DNA of 47,792 nucleotides from Candidatus Kuenenia stuttgartensis. Lineage in GTDB: Bacteria > Planctomycetota > Planctomycetia > Planctomycetales > Planctomycetaceae. Positions within the stretch are counted from its first letter, which is position 1, and every line of letters begins with the position of its first letter. Made by a program: the position numbers and the translations under genes. Location of the stretch: assembly GCA_945861865.1 (NCBI GenBank), contig CAMAWN010000020.1, positions 1 through 47,792 on the forward strand, written 5' to 3'. The notes under the pieces were generated by a model, which saw only the letters and a list, made by a program, of their open reading frames with translations, was not told where the DNA came from and ran no database searches. Shown in pieces: positions 26,893 through 36,087 of this stretch.

Positions 26893-29166
26893 TTGCCCAG
26901 TGACCTGCGCCGCCTCGTGGTGGAACAACTGCAATCCGGCGAGCACGCGCGGATGTGGATCGAGACCGACCTCGACGCGAATCTGAATTATTCTGTTGGA
27001 TTGCTGGCGGTCACCGATTCGAGAGTCATCGGCATCCACGCGGAAAATGTCGTTTCATCCAGTCCCATCATCGAGTCTTGGCGGCTGTCGGATATCGGCC
27101 AGGTGTCGTCCAAAGAGCATGGCGCGATCGGCACGTTTGAGCTGCGAACGTCAACCGGAACAACCACCGTCTGGCGATACACCGTTGGCAAAGCGGTGGC
27201 GATTCACAAGCTGGTCCAGCAGATCGAAAAGCTTCAACAGGCTGGTCCGGACGCCGAAGAGAACGATGACACCGAGGATGCGGAACTCGAACCGGAAGCC
27301 GCACTGCCGCCGATGACGAAGTCGTTCGCGCGGCTGTTTCGTTTCACGAAGCCGCACATGCGGATGATGACGTTGGGCTTTGTGCTCACTGTGCTGGGTT
27401 CGTTCTTCGCGACCGTTCCGATGCCGCTGCTGGGCATCGTGATGGACAAGGTGTTGGTCCCGTTTGCTCTGGAGACGTACGCCAAGTCCGACAACGTTCT
27501 GGAGGATCAATCCGCGATCGTCAAAGTCATCGACGACGTCGCGACGATTGAAGCCGAGCGAGCGGCCGCGATCCCGGCGGCGCAGTGGTATCTGATTTTG
27601 TTCGCCGGTGCAGTCGTGCTCTCGTGGCTGATCGGCTGGGCGCGGACCTACGTCTTGGCCTGGATCAGCGAACGAGTCGCGGCCGACTTGCGCAATCAAA
27701 CGTACGCCCACTTGCAGCGGCTGTCTCTGGAGTTCTTCGGCGGTAAACGCACCGGCGATTTAATTTCACGGATCGACACCGACACCGACCGCATCTGCTA
27801 TTTCATCGCGGTCCATCTGACCGACTTCGCGTCCGACGTCGTCATGCTGCTTTTGATCGGCGCGTATGTGCTGTCGCAGGACGTGTGGCTGGGTGTGGCG
27901 ACGCTAGTTCCGTTGCCGCTGATCGGCTGGCTGGTTCACGGAGTTCGCAGCAAACTGCGCAGCGGCTTCATGGCCGGCAGCCGCGCTTGGGCCGAGATGA
28001 CCAACGTCCTGGCCGACACGATTCCCGGTATCCGCGTGGTCAAAGCGTTCGCTCAAGAGCAGCGTGAGATCGACCGCTTCAAGGCTCGCAACGACCAAGT
28101 CTTCAAGACGAACAATCACGTCAACAAGCTGTGGTCGGCGTTCAGCCCGTTACTGGTGTTGCTGTCCGACATGGGCCTGCTGCTGATTTGGGTAGTCGGC
28201 GTGTGGCGAGTGCTCGGACACGATCTCACGGTCGGAGTGCTCTCCGCCGTCGTGTACTTGATCACCAAATTCTACGGGCGACTAGAAGCCCTCAGCCGCA
28301 TCGTCGAGCCAACGCAGCGCGCCGCGAACTCGGCGCATCGCATCTTCGAAATCCTCGATCGCGTGCCGAACATCGCCGATCCGCCGCATCCGATTCGCCC
28401 CGGCCGAGTCACCGGTGCCGTTGAGTTCCGCGAAGTGCAGTTTCGTTACGGCACTCGCCCGATCCTGCGAGGCGTGGACTTGCAGATTCGTTCCGGCGAG
28501 ATGATTGGTCTTGTCGGTCCCAGCGGTGCCGGCAAGACGACGTTGATTAATTTGGTCTGCCGCTTTCACGACGTCTCCGAAGGCGCGGTCCTGATCGATG
28601 GCCACGACGTGCGGCAGTTGGCTCTCGAAGACTTCCGCCGCAACATCGGCATCGTGCTGCAAGAGCCGTTTCTGTTTTACGGCACGATCGCCGAGAACAT
28701 CGCCTACGGTCGACCTGAGGCGACGCCTGAGCAAATCGTCTCCGCTGCGAAGGCCGCTCGCGCGCATGAGTTCATCCTGCGGCAACCCGACGGCTACGAC
28801 AGCTTTGTCGGCGAGCGCGGCATGTCGCTGTCCGGAGGAGAGCGGCAACGCATCAGCATCGCCCGCGCGCTGCTCATCGACCCGGCGATTCTGATCCTCG
28901 ACGAAGCCACCTCCTCTGTGGACACCGAGACCGAGCGGGAGATTCAGCTCGCACTCGAAAATCTGACTCGCGGACGCACGACGATCGCGATCGCGCATCG
29001 CCTCAGCACGCTACGCCGAGCCGACCGGCTCGTCGTGCTCGAACACGGCCGGATCACCGAAGCTGGACGCCACGACGAGCTCCTCGAGCGCAGCGGCACC
29101 TACGCTCGGCTGCACAAGGCTCAACTCGACATGGCCCACGGCAATGTCACGGAGGTGACGACATGA
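26893..29166 (+). CDS. ABC transporter, fused permease/ATPase, of the type linked to cyanophycin metabolism
   Basis: A 757-residue type IV exporter half-transporter. Residues 1-115 form an extra N-terminal beta-rich domain (WIETDLDANLNYSVGLLAVTD..., possibly PH-like). Six membrane helices follow (about 155-470). The ATPase has Walker A GPSGAGKTT (542-550), signature LSGGE (646-650) and Walker B ILILDE (666-671). The extra domain and the immediately following DUF1854 gene match the ABC/DUF1854 pair named for its association with cyanophycin (CphA) loci in proteobacteria; here no cphA or cphB is visible. The start is TTG with AAGGA 8 nt upstream. It ends in an ATGA overlap with DUF1854. Confidence 0.9.
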   Translation: MPSDLRRLVVEQLQSGEHARMWIETDLDANLNYSVGLLAVTDSRVIGIHAENVVSSSPIIESWRLSDIGQVSSKEHGAIGTFELRTSTGTTTVWRYTVGKAVAIHKLVQQIEKLQQAGPDAEENDDTEDAELEPEAALPPMTKSFARLFRFTKPHMRMMTLGFVLTVLGSFFATVPMPLLGIVMDKVLVPFALETYAKSDNVLEDQSAIVKVIDDVATIEAERAAAIPAAQWYLILFAGAVVLSWLIGWARTYVLAWISERVAADLRNQTYAHLQRLSLEFFGGKRTGDLISRIDTDTDRICYFIAVHLTDFASDVVMLLLIGAYVLSQDVWLGVATLVPLPLIGWLVHGVRSKLRSGFMAGSRAWAEMTNVLADTIPGIRVVKAFAQEQREIDRFKARNDQVFKTNNHVNKLWSAFSPLLVLLSDMGLLLIWVVGVWRVLGHDLTVGVLSAVVYLITKFYGRLEALSRIVEPTQRAANSAHRIFEILDRVPNIADPPHPIRPGRVTGAVEFREVQFRYGTRPILRGVDLQIRSGEMIGLVGPSGAGKTTLINLVCRFHDVSEGAVLIDGHDVRQLALEDFRRNIGIVLQEPFLFYGTIAENIAYGRPEATPEQIVSAAKAARAHEFILRQPDGYDSFVGERGMSLSGGERQRISIARALLIDPAILILDEATSSVDTETEREIQLALENLTRGRTTIAIAHRLSTLRRADRLVVLEHGRITEAGRHDELLERSGTYARLHKAQLDMAHGNVTEVTT

Positions 29167-29633
29167 CGGCGACATTTTCGTTGCAAAAAGACGAGCGAGG
29201 TCAATTGACGTTGCTCGATGCCGCTGGCCATCGGCACGAGAACGTCGAGCCAATTCGAGCGTTTCCAATCTCGGACCCGGAGCATTGGATCTCACTGTGC
29301 GATCCGAACGGCCGCGAGATTGTGCAGATTCGAGACCTCGCCGAATTGTCGTCCGATCAGCGCACGCTGTTGCTGTCGGAGTTGACGCGGCGCGAGTTCG
29401 TGCCGGTCGTTCGGCGGATCGAGAGCATCTCATCGCTGGCCGAGCCGTGCGAGTGGTTTGTCGAAACCGATCGCGGACCGACCAGCTTCGTGCTCAACAG
29501 TGACGAACATGTCCGCAAGCTCGGACAGGACCGAGCGTTGATCCTCGATTCACACGGCCTGCGTTATCTCGTCCCCGATGCCAAGCAATTGGATGCTCAC
29601 AGCCGCCGGTTGCTGTCGCGGTATTTGTCGTGA
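29163..29633 (+). CDS. DUF1854 family protein
   Basis: A 156-residue cytoplasmic protein. Diagnostic family blocks are PIRAFPISDPEHWISL (29-44), LTRREFVPVVRRIESISS (75-92), CEWFVETDRGPTSF (97-110), and the C-terminal SHGLRYLVPD..LDAHSRRLLSRYL. In other bacteria this protein is encoded directly after the ABC exporter above and is annotated as cyanophycin metabolism-associated; its biochemical role is unproven. The ATGA overlap with the ABC gene and the TGATG overlap with the hydrolase make this a coupled operon of at least three genes. Confidence 0.9.
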   Translation: MTATFSLQKDERGQLTLLDAAGHRHENVEPIRAFPISDPEHWISLCDPNGREIVQIRDLAELSSDQRTLLLSELTRREFVPVVRRIESISSLAEPCEWFVETDRGPTSFVLNSDEHVRKLGQDRALILDSHGLRYLVPDAKQLDAHSRRLLSRYLS

Positions 29634-30508
29634 TGTCGCCCATGCCTCCGCAATTCGAACACATTGTCGCGTCCGATGGCTATCGGTTCTTCGTTCGGCA
29701 TTGGCGGCCGACCGAATTGCCGCGCGGGTTCGTGGTCGCGCTGCACGGGATTCAAAGTCATTCCGGCTGGTACGAGTACTCCAGCGGCCGGCTGTGTGAA
29801 GCGGGCTACGACGTCTTGTTTCTGGATCGACGCGGTTCCGGAAGAAACTTCTCGCGGCGCGGCGATGTGCCGCACGGCGACCGGCTGATCAACGACGTCG
29901 TGCAAGTCTTGTCGGATGTTCGCCGGCATCGCGATCGAGTCGCTCCGAACGCTCCGGTCGTGTTGCTCGGCCTCAGTTGGGGGGGCAAGCTCGCCGTGAT
30001 TACGGCTGCTCGGCGGACAGAGTTGGTCGATGGGCTGGCGTTGCTCTATCCGGGTCTGTGTGCTCGGGTGCAGCCGACGGCTTGGCAACGAGTGCGATTG
30101 AATCTGGCCAGACGGCTCGACGTTCGGCACAAGCGGATTGAGATTCCGCTCAACGATCCGGCGCTGTTCACGGCCGAACTGCGTTGGCAGGAGTTCATCC
30201 GGAACGACCCGCTCGCGCTGCGCGAGGTGACTTCGGGATTCCTGCTGGCTCATCAGGATTTGACGCGAGAGTCGCTGGCCGCCGCTCCGCAGATTCTCTG
30301 TCCGACGTTGCTGATGCTCGCGGGGCGAGATCAGATCATCGACAACGAGGCGACCAAAATTTGGGCGGCTCGGCTTGGCACTGGAACGGTCACGCTCCAG
30401 GAATATACCGAGGCCCAACACACGCTGGAGTTCGAATCGCAGCCGGATCACTTTGTGGATGACCTGTTGGCCTGGCTGCGATCACAGATGCGTGCCATCA
30501 ATTTCTAA
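29633..30508 (+). CDS. alpha/beta hydrolase (serine lipase/esterase type)
   Basis: A 291-residue hydrolase. The catalytic triad is visible: nucleophile Ser115 in GLSWGG, Asp233 in GRDQIID, and His263 in AQHTLEF. The oxyanion region is ALHGIQSHSGWY (36-47). The pattern and length match monoacylglycerol-lipase/lysophospholipase-like (Hydrolase_4) proteins. It is cytoplasmic by sequence. The start ATG overlaps the DUF1854 stop; a GTG one codon upstream is an alternative. Its place at the end of the ABC/DUF1854 operon suggests a related role on a transported or modified substrate, but that is inference. Confidence 0.88.
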   Translation: MSPMPPQFEHIVASDGYRFFVRHWRPTELPRGFVVALHGIQSHSGWYEYSSGRLCEAGYDVLFLDRRGSGRNFSRRGDVPHGDRLINDVVQVLSDVRRHRDRVAPNAPVVLLGLSWGGKLAVITAARRTELVDGLALLYPGLCARVQPTAWQRVRLNLARRLDVRHKRIEIPLNDPALFTAELRWQEFIRNDPLALREVTSGFLLAHQDLTRESLAAAPQILCPTLLMLAGRDQIIDNEATKIWAARLGTGTVTLQEYTEAQHTLEFESQPDHFVDDLLAWLRSQMRAINF

Positions 30509-30578
30509 TTTCTCGCTCACACGAGGATCGACGCACCGGCGTCGATGATCAAGCTGTTGTCGCGGCATCCAGTGCTGA

Positions 30579-30947
30579 GTCAATCGACGTTGTACCGGAA
30601 GCCTTGCCCAACTCGGCGCGGACGGCAATGACCACATCAATGGCGGCAACGGCGCGGACGCGGTCAATGCCAGACTCGGCAACGATTCGGTGCTTGGCGG
30701 CGATGGAACCGACAGCCTCAACGGTGAGGATGGAGACGACTCGATCTATGGCAACACCGGCAACGATGTGCTCGACGGCGGCTCTGGCAACGACACGCTC
30801 AACGGAGGAGCCGGCAACGATTCCATGCTCGGCGGCGATTCGATGCTGGGTGGCGCGGGCATTGATTCAATGCTCGGGGGCGATGGCGACGACCCCAAGG
30901 GGAGAAGGGACGGAACGGAGCCACAACAACCATCCGACCGCCGATGA
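30579..30947 (+). pseudogene. fragment of a calcium-binding RTX (hemolysin-type) repeat protein
   Basis: The frame from 30579 encodes consecutive nonapeptide-like GGxGxDxLx repeats: DGNDHINGGNG, LGNDSVLGGDG, DGDDSIYGNTG, NDVLDGGSG and so on, ending at about residue 110. They would form a Ca2+-binding beta-roll. No ATG, GTG or TTG precedes the first repeats in frame. The only near start is GTG at 30690 (85 aa), and the region upstream (30509-30578) is not repeat-like. Intact RTX proteins are far longer and secreted. I read this as a C-terminal-like remnant of a larger surface protein, with no partner secretion genes here. Confidence 0.65.
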
Positions 30948-31022
30948 GCGATCTGGCTCGACACCAATGAAAGACGAAGGGATCATAGCTGCGTGATCCC
31001 GTTGCCCTCCGAAAGGTGAGCT

Positions 31023-32804
31023 ATGAGCCTGCTACCCGTCGTGTTGTTGTCCGCCATCGTGCTGTCGATCGCCTACGTCACCTACGGCCGATTCCTCGTG
31101 CGGTTGCTACGACTCGATCCGAACAAGCCGACCCCGGCGGTCGAACTCAACGACGGCGTGGACTTCGAGCCGATCGAATCGAAGTTTCTGCTCAGCCAGC
31201 ATTTCTCGGCCATCGCGGCGGCGGGTCCGATCGTCGGGCCGATTCTCGCGGGAGTCGCGTTTGGGTGGGTGCCCGCGCTGATTTGGATTCTGATCGGCAG
31301 CATCTTTATCGGTGGCGTGCATGACCTATTTTCGCTGACCGCGTCGATTCGCCACAAGGCACGGTCGATCGCCGAGGTCGTTCGCGACCACATGACTCGG
31401 CGGTCGTATGTCCTGTTCCTGAGCTTCGTCTGGATCGCGCTCGTTTACATCATCGTGGCATTCACGGATCTGACGGCGCGCGCCTTCATCGGCCAACAGA
31501 CATTGGAGAACGGCGAAGTGGTCACGGGAGGCGGCATCGCAACTTCGTCACTGATGTACCTTGTGCTGCCGATCATCATGGGTTGGATGCTGCGATACAC
31601 CAAACTGTCGATCGGCTGGGCGACGGCAATCTTTCTGCCGCTGGTCGGGTTGTCGATTTGGGCGGGGCAGTTGCTGCCATTCGATTTGGAGTCGCTGTTA
31701 GGAGTGTCACGCGACAACGCTCGCCGTATTTGGGACGTGCTGTTGCTCGTCTATTGCGTCGTGGCCGCGATCCTTCCGGTGTGGTTGCTGCTGCAACCGC
31801 GAGGGCATCTGGGAGGCTATTTTCTGTACGTCGCGCTGGGTGGCGGCGCGCTGGGATTGATTCTGGGAGGTGATCCGGTCGCGTATCCCGCATTCACGGG
31901 CTTTGAGAGTTTGCCGATTCTCGGCCAAACGCAAACACTCGTGCCGATGCTGTTCATCACGATCGCCTGCGGAGCCTGCAGCGGCTTTCACTCGCTGATC
32001 TGTTCCGGAACGACCTCCAAGCAACTCGCGAAGGAGACCGATGCGAAAACCATCGGCTACGGAGCGATGCTGTTGGAAGGGATGGTCGCCATCGTGTCGC
32101 TGTGCTGCGTGATGAAGCTGGCAGTGGATGCTCCCGTGCTGTTCAACAAAGACGGCATCCGCGATCCCCAACCCAATCTGATTTATGCGCTCGGGATCGG
32201 CAGCTTCCTCAAGGTCTTGCACATTCCGCCGCATTTTGGTGTCTCGTTCGCGTTGATGGCGTTCACGACGTTTATCTACGACACGCTCGACGTCTGCACG
32301 CGATTGGGACGTTACATCGTTCAAGAACTGACCGGCTTGCAAAACCGCTTCGGCCGCTGGCTAGGAACCGTGTTGACCGGCGGAGCACCGCTGTACTTCC
32401 TGCTGCAACCGGGTATCGATGCGGATGGAAAAGCGCTGCCGCCGGTCTGGAAAGTCTTCTGGAGTTTGTTTGGCGCGAGCAATCAACTGCTGGCCGCGCT
32501 GACGTTGCTGGGCGTGACCGTCTGGCTGTGGCGAACTCGCGGCGAACGCTGGGTCTGGTTCGTCACCGGCATCCCGACGGTGTTGATGTATGTTATGAGT
32601 ACCTGGGCATTGATCTCGATGACGTGGCCGAAGTTCTTCGATAAAACCGGCTCGTTCACGGCACCCAGCGATGTCGTACCGTGGATCGGCGTGGTCCTGC
32701 TGGTTCTCGCAGCGTTGATGTTGCTCGAAGCAATTGCCGTGTTGACCGGAGGACGATCGTCGACACCACCGCAAACCGGCGAAGTGATGGCCGTGCCAGC
32801 GTGA
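31023..32804 (+). CDS. cstA: CstA family carbon starvation protein
   Basis: A 593-residue membrane protein with about fifteen helices. The N-terminal half carries the CstA hallmark PIVGPILAGVAFGWVPALIWILIG (about 69-92), followed by HDLFSLTASIRHKARSIAEVV. The central region contains CGACSGFHSLICSGTTSKQL, another family signature. CstA proteins import peptides or pyruvate under carbon limitation. It is shorter than E. coli CstA (701) but complete by conserved blocks; C-terminal CstA sections appear reduced. The start has AAAGGTGAG upstream. It stands alone on the plus strand, convergent with the IolG-like gene (36-nt gap). Confidence 0.93.
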   Translation: MSLLPVVLLSAIVLSIAYVTYGRFLVRLLRLDPNKPTPAVELNDGVDFEPIESKFLLSQHFSAIAAAGPIVGPILAGVAFGWVPALIWILIGSIFIGGVHDLFSLTASIRHKARSIAEVVRDHMTRRSYVLFLSFVWIALVYIIVAFTDLTARAFIGQQTLENGEVVTGGGIATSSLMYLVLPIIMGWMLRYTKLSIGWATAIFLPLVGLSIWAGQLLPFDLESLLGVSRDNARRIWDVLLLVYCVVAAILPVWLLLQPRGHLGGYFLYVALGGGALGLILGGDPVAYPAFTGFESLPILGQTQTLVPMLFITIACGACSGFHSLICSGTTSKQLAKETDAKTIGYGAMLLEGMVAIVSLCCVMKLAVDAPVLFNKDGIRDPQPNLIYALGIGSFLKVLHIPPHFGVSFALMAFTTFIYDTLDVCTRLGRYIVQELTGLQNRFGRWLGTVLTGGAPLYFLLQPGIDADGKALPPVWKVFWSLFGASNQLLAALTLLGVTVWLWRTRGERWVWFVTGIPTVLMYVMSTWALISMTWPKFFDKTGSFTAPSDVVPWIGVVLLVLAALMLLEAIAVLTGGRSSTPPQTGEVMAVPA

Positions 32805-32840
32805 TGTTTTTCGAAGGACGCATCGACCATCTGCATCACG

Positions 32841-33872
32841 TCACACGACGGCTTCCACTCGTCCGGTGCGTCCCGAACGCAACGCGGCTTGCGTGAAATC
32901 GAACACCGGCAAGGCGCACTCCGGCGGAGCGATCGACGGTGTGCCGAGCAGCAGTTGGTCGAGGAACCCGCTGACCGGATTACCCAGCCGATCCAGTTCG
33001 GGATGCGTCAGCGGGCTAACTCCCAGTGCGGCTTGCATCCGCGGGTCGGCGACCTTCAACGGTTCCAGCGAGTTGTTGCGGCCGATCCAGATTTGCCAGT
33101 CGCGGACGAGCAGGTCGGCGTGCTCGCAGTGAAAATGGAAATCCTCGCGAAATGTCTGCGCGTGGCCGGTGAAGTGCATCGTCAGCAACACGTCGTGTTC
33201 GAGCCGTGCGGAGAGCGACGAGACGATTTCGACTCGGCTGCCGCACGTCTGATTTCGAGCGAACACATCGAGCGGATTCAGACCGGTGAGAAAAAACGCG
33301 AGGTCGATCTTGTGACTGCCGGCATCGCCAATGAACCCGCCCAGATTGATCGCCGGATCGTCTCGCCAAGTTTCACCGATCGTTTGCTGCCAGCGTTCGG
33401 AATTGATCGACGTGACCGCTCGCACGGCTCCCCAGCGACCGCTTTGGATTTCGTCTCGCAGCACGCGATAGACCGGCCATGACCGCCGCTGGTACGCGAC
33501 CGATAACGCTGGCCCGTTGCGAGACTCGTCGATCAGTGTCAGCAGATGCTCGCGTTGATCGGCCAGCGGCTTTTCGCAGAGCACATGCCAGCCGCACGAT
33601 CGACACGCTCGGATGTGGTCGAAGTGCAGCGACGTCGGCGTGCCGATGATTGCCGCGTCGGCTTCGGTCTGTGCCAGCAAGTCGTCGAAGTCGGAGAAGC
33701 AACGAGCATCGGGGGCGAGTTCGCGACGCAGCGATTCCGCCGCGTCCACTTGCGTGTCGAACAGAGCGACAACTCGGCCTCGGCCGTCGGCGATCAGCCG
33801 AGCGATGTGCAGTCGCCCCATGCGGCCACAGCCGAGGATCACAAATCGCAGAGGTGCCGGTGAGTCCGTCAT
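32841..33872 (-). CDS. Gfo/Idh/MocA oxidoreductase, inositol 2-dehydrogenase-like
   Basis: A 343-residue NAD-dependent enzyme. It shows Rossmann FVILGCGRMGRLH (about 10-22), the catalytic EKP as CEKPLADQ, and GDAGSHKIDLAFFLTG with the conserved His. The overall length and motif order resemble IolG-type inositol 2-dehydrogenases, though no iol genes are near. It lies 9 nt downstream of the redoxin/cytochrome/copper fusion on the same strand, so it is probably the second gene of that operon. The coupling of an oxidoreductase to a copper monooxygenase fusion is unusual, and a shared substrate is possible. Confidence 0.88.
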   Translation of the reverse strand: MTDSPAPLRFVILGCGRMGRLHIARLIADGRGRVVALFDTQVDAAESLRRELAPDARCFSDFDDLLAQTEADAAIIGTPTSLHFDHIRACRSCGWHVLCEKPLADQREHLLTLIDESRNGPALSVAYQRRSWPVYRVLRDEIQSGRWGAVRAVTSINSERWQQTIGETWRDDPAINLGGFIGDAGSHKIDLAFFLTGLNPLDVFARNQTCGSRVEIVSSLSARLEHDVLLTMHFTGHAQTFREDFHFHCEHADLLVRDWQIWIGRNNSLEPLKVADPRMQAALGVSPLTHPELDRLGNPVSGFLDQLLLGTPSIAPPECALPVFDFTQAALRSGRTGRVEAVV

Positions 33873-33881
33873 AACGGCGGA

Positions 33882-35876
33882 TCATCGCTTCTTTTCGATC
33901 GCTTTGCGAACTTCTTCGACGGTTAGTTTTTCGTCGCCATCAAAATCGAGCCGCTTAAAGATCGGCATTAACTTGGTCGGGACTTCGCTCGGTATGAGAA
34001 CGCCGTCTTTATTCACATCGAGCTGCTGAAGTTGTTCCACGACTTGTTTGAGGATCGCCGGCGGCAAGAAGGAACCGGGGGCTTTGGTTTTCGATTCCGC
34101 TGATGGCTTGCGACTCGCCTCGAAGGCGTCTCGCGGGACTGCGATGTCGAAGTAGCCGATCAGCATCTCGTCCCAAGTCTGCTCACCCCAGCGGACGGTC
34201 GCTTTGGGGTTCGGGTTGTTCAGATTGTTTTCCGAATTGTCGTAGTGCGCGACGACATGCAGCGAACTGCCCGCCGGGATGCTCAGCGGCTCGGCGAGCT
34301 GATACGACGTTTGCCAGTTGAAGTCGTACCGCGGCACGTCGAGCACCGTCTCTTTGCGGCCATCGACCGTTTGCAATTCGTAGCGGAACGACTTGCCACG
34401 GACGTGCATGTGCGGCATCAGATTCAGCAGTTGCACATCGACCGGCGACTTCGGCGAGTTCGCTTCGTGGCGGGAATTATCCGCATTCGGCGGGATGATC
34501 AAGCCGCCCGACTTGCGAGCTTCGCTGGTCATCACGGCATGCGTGATCGACTTTTCATCAGCGAAGAGCAGCCCGATGCGACTGATGTCTTTCGTCGCTT
34601 TTCCGTTCGGCGTGTAGTGAACTTGGAAGATCAGCTTTGCTCCGGCCGGCAGCAGCTTGGCCATGCCGTTCGGATACTGCTGCGGCATGAAGCCGGGGAC
34701 GTAGGCGGCGAGAAAAGCTCCCTCGCCGTCGAACTTGCGCAGCTCGGAATCGGTTTTCGCGAAGACCAAAACGTGATGCACAACCGAGCGTTCGCCCGGT
34801 TGAATCTCAGCAGCCGTGACCCACTTGTCCTCGGTCAACTTTGGGTCCACGGAAAAGTACTGATACCGCACCGTCCCGGAGGCGGGTACGTCGTACGGTC
34901 GGTCACGCATGTTGACGATCAGGTCCGGCTCGCGCGGCAACTGCCAGCCGTCGGTGAACGACTTCGGCGACGGTAAGTCGTTGCGGTCCCCTTCGGGAGC
35001 ACCGGCTTTGACCCAATCCAGGAGGACGCGCTTCTCGTCGTCCGGCAGATTGCGAGTGTTCGCGAACTTGCCATGATCGGGACTCGCGTGCCACGGCGGC
35101 ATGCGATTGTCTTCGACCACTTCAGCGATCGTCTCGGCCCAGCCGGCGACCTCGTCGTAGCTGGTCATCGCGAACGGCGCGACTTGCCCCGGCCGATGAC
35201 AGTTCACGCAGCGGTTCTGCAAAATCGGAGCGACGTGCTTCGAGTACGTCACCTCGGCACCACGCTTCGGCTCGCGGACTTTGCCGATGAAGCAACCTTC
35301 GACCTCGGTCGTCGCGACACTGACCGGCTTGCCGGCGAGCAGCTCTTCGATCGCGATCTTCAGGTCGCTCCGCTTCGCAGTCTCGCGGCGATAGCCGATG
35401 CCGACTTGATCGTCGATGCGGCCGACGTAGCGGATCCCTCGTTGCTGATCGAGCACGACGATCTCCGGCGTACGGATCGCTCCGGCGGCATCTGCCAATT
35501 TGTTACCGGCGTCTTTGAGCAGCCGAAACGAAACGTCTTGCTCTTTCGCCTGCGCGGCAAGATCGGCGAGCGAGTCTTGTCGATTGGAATTGATGCCGAC
35601 CACCACGACGCCACGCGGTTCGAATTCTTTCGCCAGCACGTTGAGCTTCGTCACCGCCAACTTCGCCAGCGGGCATTCGGTTCCGAGAAACGCCAGCACG
35701 ACGATCGGCTTGTCCTTCAGGGACGCCAGCGACACGCTCGCGCCACGATAATCGGTGAGCACCGAGTCGGAGACGACTCGCCCCAAGCGATCCTTCCCAG
35801 CGGCTTCCGCAGCCCAAGTCAATCCATTCGACAGCACCAGAATCAAACCCACGCAAACTGCAAAACCGCGGCGCAT
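33882..35876 (-). CDS. redoxin - cytochrome c - copper monooxygenase (PHM-like) - EF-hand fusion, secreted
   Basis: A 664-residue exported protein with a signal peptide (1-23). Four modules follow. (1) A thioredoxin-like redoxin domain (35-185), with a single Cys68 in TECPL rather than a CxxC pair. (2) A cytochrome c segment with CVNCH (223-227) and a distal Met. (3) A type II copper-dependent monooxygenase core with HH (367-368), His420 (QVHYT), HMH (489-491) and a Met ligand (DEM571), as in peptidylglycine or dopamine hydroxylase-like enzymes. (4) Two EF-hand loops (620-631, 644-655). Known planctomycete and myxobacterial relatives have some of these modules; function is unproven. AGGAG supports the start; the frame is open to 36047. 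It heads a two-gene unit with the IolG-like gene. Confidence 0.9.
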   Translation of the reverse strand: MRRGFAVCVGLILVLSNGLTWAAEAAGKDRLGRVVSDSVLTDYRGASVSLASLKDKPIVVLAFLGTECPLAKLAVTKLNVLAKEFEPRGVVVVGINSNRQDSLADLAAQAKEQDVSFRLLKDAGNKLADAAGAIRTPEIVVLDQQRGIRYVGRIDDQVGIGYRRETAKRSDLKIAIEELLAGKPVSVATTEVEGCFIGKVREPKRGAEVTYSKHVAPILQNRCVNCHRPGQVAPFAMTSYDEVAGWAETIAEVVEDNRMPPWHASPDHGKFANTRNLPDDEKRVLLDWVKAGAPEGDRNDLPSPKSFTDGWQLPREPDLIVNMRDRPYDVPASGTVRYQYFSVDPKLTEDKWVTAAEIQPGERSVVHHVLVFAKTDSELRKFDGEGAFLAAYVPGFMPQQYPNGMAKLLPAGAKLIFQVHYTPNGKATKDISRIGLLFADEKSITHAVMTSEARKSGGLIIPPNADNSRHEANSPKSPVDVQLLNLMPHMHVRGKSFRYELQTVDGRKETVLDVPRYDFNWQTSYQLAEPLSIPAGSSLHVVAHYDNSENNLNNPNPKATVRWGEQTWDEMLIGYFDIAVPRDAFEASRKPSAESKTKAPGSFLPPAILKQVVEQLQQLDVNKDGVLIPSEVPTKLMPIFKRLDFDGDEKLTVEEVRKAIEKKR

Positions 35877-36087
35877 CGGAATCTCCTGAAACGTGATCGG
35901 CCAACTCGGCGATCGTGAAACACCGCCCGTACCAGAAATGTGTCGTACCGGTTTCAGCGGTTCAAGCGACACCCAATCTCCGATTGTGCCCCGCCCCTCG
36001 AAAATCCGATTTGACCTGATTGGCCTGCAGGCTCGATAATCCACCACGAGCGACGGTCAGAAATCTCTTGAATCGGGAGAGTTCAAC

